Assembly (NCBI GenBank): GCA_903835865.1
Contig: CAILON010000229.1
Span: forward strand, 1-14,105
Direction of reading: 5' to 3'
Source: an uncultured beta proteobacterium
GTDB taxonomy: Bacteria; Pseudomonadota; Gammaproteobacteria; Burkholderiales; Burkholderiaceae
Length of the DNA: 14,105 nucleotides
In this document: one piece after another, positions 7,658 through 13,724 of the stretch
Layout of the letters: each line of letters begins with the position of its first letter
Position numbering within the stretch: position 1 is the stretch's first letter
Translations under genes and position numbers: made by a program
Notes under the pieces: generated by a model
Told to the model about the DNA's origin: nothing
Database searches by the model: none
Seen by the model: the letters and a program-made list of their open reading frames with translations, nothing else

Positions 7658-7801
7658 GTCTCCTCCAACTATTCTTGTATTTCAGAAAACAATACTTGAA
7701 GTGGTGGCGGAAAGCTAACCCGTATATACCATTAGTGTTAATGGATTAAGGTCAAAATAGGTCTTAAGTATGCTTTTTATTGCATTACCCATAACATGAA
7801 G
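7658..7801 (-). promoter_or_regulatory. Promoter/operator region of the long catabolic operon
   Basis: This 144-bp region lies between the LysR regulator's stop and the first gene of the long minus-strand operon. It contains TATATA (7723-7728) as a candidate -10, TTGACC upstream on the minus strand (spacing about 21, too long for a good sigma70 promoter, as expected if an activator is needed), a dyad touching the -10, and a LysR-type dyad further upstream. An imperfect ATGC-N8-GCAT dyad is also present at 7770-7785. The transcription start is not known. Confidence 0.55.
7729..7744. promoter_or_regulatory. Perfect dyad CCATTA-N4-TAATGG beside the candidate -10 box
   Basis: CCATTA GTGT TAATGG has six-base arms with no mismatch. 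It directly abuts TATATA at 7723-7728 and would lie within the promoter spacer, so a bound protein would either block polymerase or, as the promoter-proximal site of a LysR-type activator, contact it. Confidence 0.45.
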
Positions 7802-7806
7802 TTATG
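7790..7806. promoter_or_regulatory. LysR-type operator-like dyad CATAAC-N5-GTTATG
   Basis: The 17-bp sequence CATAAC ATGAA GTTATG has perfect six-base arms and contains the T-N11-A form (T7792 to A7804) typical of LysR-family recognition sites. It overlaps the TAA stop of the LysR gene and lies 133-149 bp upstream of the operon's first ATG. The neighbouring LysR protein is the natural candidate to bind it; this is inferred from symmetry and position only. Confidence 0.5.
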
Positions 7807-8686
7807 AGTTACCCGAAAGTAGTATCTCAATGAACTTCTCGGCATGCGTGCCTTGGCGATCAAAAACTGAGCGGGCGATGGAGGGTTTAAGCAAGATATC
7901 CTGCTCTAAAGGTCGTACCTGCAAGCCAACCCAAGCTCCATTAGCAACCGTATACTCATCGACGATTGCCACACCCATGCCAGCGCGAACTAGTGAGCAA
8001 GCCACCTCCGTTTGATGAATATGAATACGCGAATTAAAGTCCAGACCCGCCGCTTCAAAAGCAGTACGTACCAATTTTCCAAACTGAATGGATGGATGAT
8101 GTGAAATCAACTCGTATTGAGTCAAATCTTCTAATGAAATCTTTTGCTTGGGTGCAAGCGGATGTAAATCTGGAATAACGCAGACCATCCTGCCGTTACG
8201 AAATGGCTGCACTTCCAAATTGATATGCTCTAGTGGAAGCACTGAGACTGCCAGATCAACCTTATTACTCAAAATTTCTTGAGCCATGCTATTGAGCATG
8301 GTGGTGTGGTAATTGACCTGAATACCGGGATAGCGCCTAGAGAAACGAGTAATGGCATCGGGCATTACTGAATAACTTAAGCATGGACTAGAGGAGATAT
8401 TTAAAACGCCTGCAGGGCCATGGAATAGATCAGATGCAAAATCATCAACGCGTTGAGCATGTTGATAAAAGTCTTCTACTTCGGCATATAAGGCCTCACC
8501 CTCTGGGGTTGGCACCAGCTTTCCTTTTACCCGACTGAACAACTTATAACCCAAAGATTCTTCTGTCTGAGAAATTAAACGACTTACGGCAGGCTGAGAA
8601 ATAAAGAGCATTTTCGCAGCGCCACTAATCGTTCCAGTGAGCATCACTGACCGGAACCCCTCCATCTGGCGTAAACGAAACTTCAT
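7802..8686 (-). CDS. LysR-family transcriptional regulator
   Basis: This 294-residue protein is of standard LysR length. The N-terminal winged helix-turn-helix is visible at about 17-50: GTISGAAKMLFISQPAVSRL, followed by the scaffold and SRVKGKLVPTPEGEALY. A linker helix precedes the effector-binding domain (about 90-290), which includes GVLNISSSPCLSYSVMP, NKVDLAVSVLPLE and GMGVAIVDEYTV. LysR proteins usually bind a pathway metabolite and activate a neighbouring promoter. It is co-oriented with the dehydrogenase upstream (21 bp gap, AAGG before ATG) and so is probably co-transcribed with it, rather than being divergent from its target as many LysR genes are. The likely targets are the operon starting at 7657, where a T-N11-A dyad lies, and possibly the divergent region at 11364-11503. 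The effector is unknown, probably the substrate or an intermediate. Confidence 0.93.
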   Translation of the reverse strand: MKFRLRQMEGFRSVMLTGTISGAAKMLFISQPAVSRLISQTEESLGYKLFSRVKGKLVPTPEGEALYAEVEDFYQHAQRVDDFASDLFHGPAGVLNISSSPCLSYSVMPDAITRFSRRYPGIQVNYHTTMLNSMAQEILSNKVDLAVSVLPLEHINLEVQPFRNGRMVCVIPDLHPLAPKQKISLEDLTQYELISHHPSIQFGKLVRTAFEAAGLDFNSRIHIHQTEVACSLVRAGMGVAIVDEYTVANGAWVGLQVRPLEQDILLKPSIARSVFDRQGTHAEKFIEILLSGNS

Positions 8687-8707
8687 AACAGCCTTATTGG
8701 CAAATCA

Positions 8708-9586
8708 TTATTCAGGAATATATTTTGTATAGAGTGCTTGAGTGCCATTACGCGCGTATCCTTTGGCTACTAATTCATCGTATAAACGTTTAGCAAGCGA
8801 TAAAGCGGGCATATCCATCTTACTCTTGCTAGCCTCATCCAACGCAATACCCAAATCTTTCACAAAGTGCTCAACATAAAAGCCAGGAGCAAAGTTTCCT
8901 GCAATCATTTTTGCTCCCGAATTGAGCAACTGAAAACTTGATGCTGCGCCACCACCAATAGACTCCATCACCCTATCTGCGTCCAGACCTGCTTGCTTGG
9001 CGTAGGCCAATCCCTCACTCACACCCATGATGGTGCCAGCGACAATAATCTGGTTACACATTTTGGTATGTTGACCTGCACCTGGGCCACCCTGCAATAC
9101 GATATTGGCGCCCATGGTTTTCAAAATTGGTAGAACTGCATCAAAGTCAGACTGATTGCCGCCAACCATAATAGACAGCTTGGCATTACGTGCCCCGATA
9201 TCACCACCAGAGACTGGCGCATCTAATGCATGACAGCCTCTTTTCTCAGCTTCTTGAGCAATGCGGATAGCCAATGAAGGGCTCGATGTTGTCATATCAA
9301 TCAAATAAGCATTGTTAGCTCTATCTAAAATCTTGCCCACGCCCAAGTAGATGTCCTCAACATCTGACGGATAACCAACCATCGTAATAATGACATTGGA
9401 GTCTGCAGCCAAGTCGCCAACTGTGTCATACCACTTCGCGCCTTTTTCAACCAATGCAGCAGTCTTATCTTTGGAGCGGTTATAAACATTCACAGAATAG
9501 CCCGCCGCCAGTAAGTGTCCAGCCATACTGGAGCCCATAATCCCGAGGCCAATAAATCCAATAGTTGGTTTTTTGTTTGAGTCCAA
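8708..9586 (-). CDS. 2-hydroxy-3-oxopropionate reductase / 3-hydroxyisobutyrate dehydrogenase family (second)
   Basis: This 292-residue enzyme is a second HIBADH-family dehydrogenase. It has GFIGLGIMG (10-18), DAPVSGGDIGA (122-132), catalytic Lys175 in GQHTKMCNQ with Asn178, and FVKDL (241-245). It is closer to the classical tartronate semialdehyde reductase pattern than the first copy. The second strand ends in VYNRS (Asn36-Arg37-Ser38) instead of Asp, a pattern associated with NADP(H), so the two copies probably differ in cofactor. The start is a TTG (complement of 9584-9586) with AGAGG five bases upstream; no suitable ATG lies near, and the next Met is inside the nucleotide-binding motif. 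It lies 74 bp after the nitroreductase and 21 bp before LysR. Substrate not known. Confidence 0.92.
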   Translation of the reverse strand: MDSNKKPTIGFIGLGIMGSSMAGHLLAAGYSVNVYNRSKDKTAALVEKGAKWYDTVGDLAADSNVIITMVGYPSDVEDIYLGVGKILDRANNAYLIDMTTSSPSLAIRIAQEAEKRGCHALDAPVSGGDIGARNAKLSIMVGGNQSDFDAVLPILKTMGANIVLQGGPGAGQHTKMCNQIIVAGTIMGVSEGLAYAKQAGLDADRVMESIGGGAASSFQLLNSGAKMIAGNFAPGFYVEHFVKDLGIALDEASKSKMDMPALSLAKRLYDELVAKGYARNGTQALYTKYIPE

Positions 9587-9660
9587 GATAACCTCTTATT
9601 TAAATATGTGCTTTTAACAATCAATATTAACCGTAAGCGCAGACAGCTTGCACTTTTTTA

Positions 9661-10356
9661 CTACTTCAGCCAAGTAGTAAATTCTTCTGCCTTTGCGCGG
9701 GGTGTCTGAAAGGTATTGACCTTATGGGATTGATCTGCATAACCAATGGCCATTCCGCAGACAAGCATTTCATCATTACCAGCGCCAATAATCGGGGTGA
9801 TGATCTTGCTGAATTTATTCCATGCTGCCTGAGGACAGGTTGCCAAGCCATGACTCTGGGCTGAGATCATAATGTTTTGCAAAAACATCCCATAGTCCAA
9901 GATAGATCCCATTCCCAAGTCTTTATGTATCGTAAAGAAGAGGCCAATGGGTGCATCAAAAAAGCGAAAATTCTTTTGATGTTGCAAAAACATCTTCTCT
10001 TTCTCGCCCTTCTCAATTCCCAACAGACCATACAGACTCCAGCCATTCTCCCGACGCCGATCAATGTAAGGACTAAACCATTTCTCCGGGTAATAGCTGT
10101 AAGCCTCTTCAAAGTCTTTACCTAGTTCTGGATTTTTAGAAATGGATTCATAGGCATCACAGACTTTGTTACAAAGCTCATCCCTAATTTTGCCTTCTAG
10201 AACATAAACCTTCCAAGGTTGGCAATTGGTTCCTGAAGGCGCCCTACTAGCCACCCCCAAAATATGGTCTATCAATTCACGAGAGGGCATTTCTTGGGTG
10301 AAAGCCCTCGCAGACATTCGCGCATTGATTACCTCATCTACATTTGAAGTGTCCAT
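9661..10356 (-). CDS. Nitroreductase-family flavoprotein
   Basis: This 231-residue protein belongs to the nitroreductase family of FMN enzymes that use NAD(P)H to reduce nitro groups, quinones, enones or similar. The FMN-contacting N-terminal pattern RMSARAF (13-19) and RAPSGTNCQPWKVYV (38-52) are clear, as are CPQAAWNKF and the C-terminal GYADQSHKVN...TPRAKAEEF, typical of the group with a YxD...VN...TPR end. Length is normal. AAGG lies ahead of the ATG. The gene sits 23 bp after the amidohydrolase-like gene and 74 bp before a dehydrogenase, so it is likely operonic. Family members are promiscuous, so the substrate cannot be named; in this setting it could reduce an unsaturated acid. Confidence 0.92.
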   Translation of the reverse strand: MDTSNVDEVINARMSARAFTQEMPSRELIDHILGVASRAPSGTNCQPWKVYVLEGKIRDELCNKVCDAYESISKNPELGKDFEEAYSYYPEKWFSPYIDRRRENGWSLYGLLGIEKGEKEKMFLQHQKNFRFFDAPIGLFFTIHKDLGMGSILDYGMFLQNIMISAQSHGLATCPQAAWNKFSKIITPIIGAGNDEMLVCGMAIGYADQSHKVNTFQTPRAKAEEFTTWLK

Positions 10357-10379
10357 GGGTCTTGACCTTAGCGTCCTAT

Positions 10380-11363
10380 TTAATCTTTCAAGCCCAATAG
10401 CTTTGCAGGATTCTTTTTCATCATCTTATCGATATCTGATTGTGAGACTCCTGCTGCTTTTACTGCAGCAATTTCATTCTCAACGCCGTCTGGGGGAGTC
10501 ATCATGCCCTGTTGACCCAAATCCGTTGAGAGCACTAAATGGTCTGCGCCGATTTCTTTAACGGCTCTAGCCACTACGCTAGCGTCTACCTTCTCCCAAT
10601 GGGTCATCCACTTATATTGTGCAGTTGGGCCTGTCATAAATTGTAAGTAGCATATTTCAATCATGGCACCCATTGCAGCCACTTGCTTTGCTTGCTCAAA
10701 AGATAAGCCTGGAATATTAGTTAAGCCGTGGGTGATTAAAATATTCTTCACGCCTAATTCTTTAGCACGCTTTACTACCGTCACTACCTCATCAGCAGAA
10801 ATGTGACCGGTTGCCAGTATTAAATCTTCCCGGGCAATAATTTTTAAAACTTCTTCTAGTTCTGGAGTGACTTGGCCATTTGTTGCAACTACGATTCCGG
10901 ATTGATTCTTATCCACTAGAGTCTTCACGTGTTTATCTGAGTCGAATGTTGGCAACCAGACCACTTTGCCACGACCGCCAGACATACGGTGCATCCATTC
11001 AACTGCTGCAGGATTAACTCCGCCGACAGATTTATTGAGAACAATCCCACCCCAGACTTCAATGCCTGGGACTTGTTGCATCACGAGTGCAGCGCGATCA
11101 TTGGTGGTTACTACATGATTCTTAATGACAATCCCGCGCATACCCTTGCGTCTAGCAATGGTTGCTAACTCATTGTCAGTCAAAGATCTGCCAAAGACAT
11201 CGGGATCTGGGTGCACATGCATATCAATTACACCAGCCGCAGGACTCACTTTAGGTGGGGGTGGTGGAAATCCGACTTGAGCTACTGCTACATTAGATGC
11301 AGATATGAAACCCGTCCCAATTAAACCGGCGATGATTACTTTATAAGTTTGTAAGTTACGCAT
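10380..11363 (-). CDS. Exported amidohydrolase-like protein (DUF6282 type)
   Basis: This 327-residue protein has a metal-dependent hydrolase (TIM-barrel) pattern. The N-terminus is a signal peptide (hydrophobic about 9-22, likely cleavage NVAVA|QV), followed by a short proline run (33-37). Likely metal ligands are D47-M-H49-V-H51, Lys81 and His83 in KNH, His187 in TGHIS, His212 in THGLT and Asp281 in STDLG, spaced as in amidohydrolases and phosphotriesterase-like enzymes. It resembles proteins labelled DUF6282, whose reaction I do not know. An exported form is unusual, since most such hydrolases are cytoplasmic; it suggests that hydrolysis occurs in the periplasm, before or while the Bug receptors act. 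AAGGAGACAGCAA precedes the ATG. It is the first gene of the unit ending with LysR and is divergent from the racemase-fold gene. Confidence 0.82.
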   Translation of the reverse strand: MRNLQTYKVIIAGLIGTGFISASNVAVAQVGFPPPPPKVSPAAGVIDMHVHPDPDVFGRSLTDNELATIARRKGMRGIVIKNHVVTTNDRAALVMQQVPGIEVWGGIVLNKSVGGVNPAAVEWMHRMSGGRGKVVWLPTFDSDKHVKTLVDKNQSGIVVATNGQVTPELEEVLKIIAREDLILATGHISADEVVTVVKRAKELGVKNILITHGLTNIPGLSFEQAKQVAAMGAMIEICYLQFMTGPTAQYKWMTHWEKVDASVVARAVKEIGADHLVLSTDLGQQGMMTPPDGVENEIAAVKAAGVSQSDIDKMMKKNPAKLLGLKD

Positions 11364-11503
11364 TTGCTGTCTCCTTTTTTTGTTGTAAGGCTACTCTACT
11401 GCAGTTACATTTGCCCGTGTTTAAATAGTTCCCCACTTAGACCCGCACGAGCATATTCAAATACTGCTAAAGTAGCTTAAAAAATATATTGGAGACAGCA
11501 TTC
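11364..11503. promoter_or_regulatory. Divergent promoter region between amidohydrolase and racemase-fold genes
   Basis: This 140-bp region must hold promoters for both strands. The two ribosome binding sites are identical over ten bases and inverted: TGCTGTCTCC at 11365-11374 and GGAGACAGCA at 11491-11500. A dyad with T-N11-A form, TACT-GCTAA-AGTA (11462-11474), lies upstream of the plus-strand gene, and TACTGC recurs at 11397-11402 within an ACTGCAGT palindrome (11398-11405). No strong -35/-10 pair is convincing, which would fit activator control. The boxes differ in sequence from the dyad at 7790-7806. Confidence 0.5.
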
Positions 11504-12232
11504 ATGCAAAGCCTTGCACGCCTTGGATTTTTAATCCCCCCAGGAAACCCAAATACCGAGGGCGAAGTCATCAAGATGGTACGCCCTGAGTTTTCCTTAC
11601 ACTTCACTAGAATGGTGGCCTTTGGTGAAACCGGCAGCTTGTTAGGACAAGATGAGCGCAACCAATCTCAAATCGACCACCTAGACGAAAATCTAGAGTT
11701 AATGAAATTAGTGAAACCCAGCGTAGTGGCGATGGCTCATACAGCTAATAGCTATACCTTAGGCAAAGATGGTGAGGCCAAATTAGTCGATCGCCTTCAG
11801 AAAAAATTTGAAGTGCCATTCATTACCGCTTTTGGAAGCGTAGTGACTGCATTAAGACAGATCGGGGTAAACAATATTGCCTTTGGCACACCCTATAGCG
11901 AGCAAAACACCCTGCGCTGCAAAAATTTATTGGAGCAATACGGCTTCAATATTATTAGCTTTGGAAATTTGCCAGGCGTCAAAAACATTTATGACGAGAC
12001 CCCCGAAAGGGCTGGTCAACTCATGAAGCAAGTAGATGTCTCAGGAGCCGATGCCATCTTTGTCAGTGGCGTTGGGATGCCTACAATTGACGCTCTAGAA
12101 AAAGCGGAAGCCAATTTAGGAAAACCAATTATTTCCAGTATTGCTGCAACGATGTGGAACTCCATTAGGATCGCCGGTATTAAATCGGACATTCAGGGGT
12201 ATGGCTCATTATTAGCCGGAAAATATAACTAA
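11504..12232 (+). CDS. Maleate isomerase / arylmalonate decarboxylase-family protein lacking catalytic cysteines
   Basis: This 242-residue protein has the two-lobed Asp/Glu racemase fold of the maleate cis-trans isomerase / arylmalonate decarboxylase group: ARLGFLIPPGNPNTE at the start, KPSVVAMAHTANSYTLG (71-87), FITAFGSVVTALRQIGV, IAFGTPYSEQN and DAIFVSGVGMPTIDALE (183-199). In active family members one or two cysteines occur, at about the position of His79 (usually A-C-T or A-C-x) and at Gly189 (usually S-C or A-C before x-x-M-P). Here both are replaced, and the only cysteine in the protein is Cys139 in LRCKN. Chemistry must therefore differ from the usual thiol route, or the protein may act as a binding protein. 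The ATG at 11504 is preferred over a TTG five codons upstream because GGAGA is correctly placed before it. A Bug receptor gene follows after 10 bp, so they form an operon. Confidence 0.85.
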   Translation: MQSLARLGFLIPPGNPNTEGEVIKMVRPEFSLHFTRMVAFGETGSLLGQDERNQSQIDHLDENLELMKLVKPSVVAMAHTANSYTLGKDGEAKLVDRLQKKFEVPFITAFGSVVTALRQIGVNNIAFGTPYSEQNTLRCKNLLEQYGFNIISFGNLPGVKNIYDETPERAGQLMKQVDVSGADAIFVSGVGMPTIDALEKAEANLGKPIISSIAATMWNSIRIAGIKSDIQGYGSLLAGKYN

Positions 12233-12242
12233 GGCCTTCATC

Positions 12243-13208
12243 ATGAAACTATTAAAACTCATAACCGCATCTTTATTCCTAACTTCCAGTATTGGCGCAA
12301 GTTATGCAGCCCCTTTTCCCGACCATGCCATTCGCCTCATCGTACCCTTTACGGCTGGTGGCAATGTCGATATATCTGCACGCACAATTGCACAAGGATT
12401 AACCGAGCAATTGGGTCAGTCGATCATTGTGGAAAATAAGCCTGGCGCTAACACTATGATTGGCACCGACTATGTCGCCAAATCGCCAGCAGATGGCTAC
12501 ACCCTACTTTTAGCAGGTGCAGAAGGATTGGCTATCAATCCGCATGTATATAAAAAAGTGAATTACGATGCGCTCAAAGATTTTTCAGCAGTTGGATTAG
12601 TGGGAAGTTTCCCTTTTGCTTTAGTAATCAATCCTAAATTGCCAGTGAATAATCTAGCTGAGTTTATTGAGTATGCAAAAGCGCGGCCAGGAAAATTAAA
12701 TTACTCGTCCTGGGGAATTGGGAGTACTTCACAGATCGCATTTGAGAAACTTAAACAAACTAGCGGCATTGATTTAGTGCACGTTCCTTTTCAGGGAGCG
12801 GCACCAGCGATTACCGCAGTAGCAGCTGGAGATGTGGATGCCATGATGGTTCCACTATCAGTAGCGCTTCCCCAAGCCAGTAGCGGTCGCATCAAAATAT
12901 TAGGTATTAGCACCGAGAAACGTATTTCATCGGCAGATTCCATTCCGACACTTTCGGAGCAAGGCGTTCTAGTTGTTATTAGTGGCTGGCAAATTCTGGT
13001 GGCACCGAAAAGTACGCCTGCAACAGTAATACAGACACTAAATCAAAGCTTGAATAAAGTCATTAATAGCGAGGCGACTCGTGCCAGCCTTATCAAGGGT
13101 GGAATTAACCCTTCACCAGGCACCCCAGCACAAGCTAATGCACTGATCGAGTCCGAATGGTCGCGCTGGGGCAAGGTTGCGAAAGACGCAAAAATCAGTC
13201 TGGACTAA
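12243..13208 (+). CDS. Bug/TctC-family periplasmic solute receptor (copy D)
   Basis: This 321-residue receptor has a signal peptide (MKLLKLITASLFLTSSIGASYA|APFP) and the Bug pattern FPDHAIRLIVPFTAGGNVD with first loop GGNVD, VVENKPGANTMIG, DGYTLLLAG, second loop YSSWGIGSTSQIA, LVHVPFQGAAPAI and the C-terminal RWGKVAKDA. The 'SWGIGS' second loop differs from the AG/GS forms of the other copies. It is the second gene of the plus-strand unit and ends just before a bidirectional hairpin terminator. Pairing with a maleate isomerase/decarboxylase-type gene suggests a dicarboxylic or malonate-like ligand, by inference. No membrane partner is encoded nearby. Confidence 0.94.
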   Translation: MKLLKLITASLFLTSSIGASYAAPFPDHAIRLIVPFTAGGNVDISARTIAQGLTEQLGQSIIVENKPGANTMIGTDYVAKSPADGYTLLLAGAEGLAINPHVYKKVNYDALKDFSAVGLVGSFPFALVINPKLPVNNLAEFIEYAKARPGKLNYSSWGIGSTSQIAFEKLKQTSGIDLVHVPFQGAAPAITAVAAGDVDAMMVPLSVALPQASSGRIKILGISTEKRISSADSIPTLSEQGVLVVISGWQILVAPKSTPATVIQTLNQSLNKVINSEATRASLIKGGINPSPGTPAQANALIESEWSRWGKVAKDAKISLD

Positions 13209-13210
13209 TA

Positions 13211-13237
13211 AAAAAGCCACCCGAGGGTGGCTTTTGT
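13211..13237. terminator. Bidirectional rho-independent terminator
   Basis: A G+C-rich hairpin, AGCCACC (13215-13221) pairing with GGTGGCT (13226-13232) around a four-base CGAG loop, is flanked by an A-run on the left and CTTTTG on the right. It can terminate both the plus-strand receptor gene, which ends at 13208, and the converging cynS transcript, which ends at 13254. Confidence 0.88.
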
Positions 13238-13253
13238 TTAAGTATTACGAAAA

Positions 13254-13697
13254 TCAATACGTCTTATAGGACAAATACTTTCCTGAGAGTACTACCTGAA
13301 CACGATCCCCCTTAGGGTCTGGCTCACGTTGAATGTCCATTGAAAAATCAATAGCACTCATAATGCCGTCGCCAAACTCCTCATGAATGAGTTCTTTAAT
13401 CGTTGTTCCATAAACGCTAACAATTTCATACCAGCGGTAGATTAATGGATCAGTTGGCACGGCTGTCGGCAAAGAGCCTTTATAAGGAACGATTTGCAGC
13501 CAAGCCATTTCTTCATCAGTCAGATCAAATAACTTGCCCGCTACCTCTGCTTGAGACTTTGTAAAAGTCATTTGACCTAAGCAACCTGCGGTAACCCATT
13601 CTTTTGACTCACCAATTGCTTTAGCAATATCGCTCCACTTCATGCCTTTACGCACTTTAGCTTCGATAATTTTTTGTGTAACTACTGAACGATCCAT
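13254..13697 (-). CDS. cynS: Cyanate hydratase (cyanase)
   Basis: This 147-residue enzyme catalyses bicarbonate-dependent breakdown of cyanate to ammonia and CO2 (via carbamate), detoxifying cyanate and supplying nitrogen in the cytoplasm. Length is close to the E. coli enzyme (156 residues). The N-terminal helical domain (MKWSDIAKAIGESKEWVTA) and the catalytic domain are both complete. The three catalytic residues are present: Arg88 and Glu91 in YRWYEI and Ser114 in DGIMSAIDF, equivalent to Arg96, Glu99 and Ser122 of E. coli. The C-terminus YLSYKTY is family-typical. AAGGAG precedes the ATG. The gene lies 27 bp after the ABC ATPase gene, as in cynABDS clusters, and probably forms one transcript with it, ending at the hairpin at 13211-13237. 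It appears unrelated to the catabolic operons to its left. Confidence 0.97.
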   Translation of the reverse strand: MDRSVVTQKIIEAKVRKGMKWSDIAKAIGESKEWVTAGCLGQMTFTKSQAEVAGKLFDLTDEEMAWLQIVPYKGSLPTAVPTDPLIYRWYEIVSVYGTTIKELIHEEFGDGIMSAIDFSMDIQREPDPKGDRVQVVLSGKYLSYKTY

Positions 13698-13724
13698 TTC
13701 TTTCTCCTTATTTGAAGTTTTAAC

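Noticed and set aside
9600..9660. Possible terminator between nitroreductase and the second dehydrogenase
   Set aside because: On the minus strand only a weak AAGC-N7-GCTT hairpin without a U-tract is seen, not enough to call.
9867..10112. Minus-strand open frames (also 9666-9851) inside the nitroreductase gene
   Set aside because: They run in another frame within an intact nitroreductase and show no domain or start signal.
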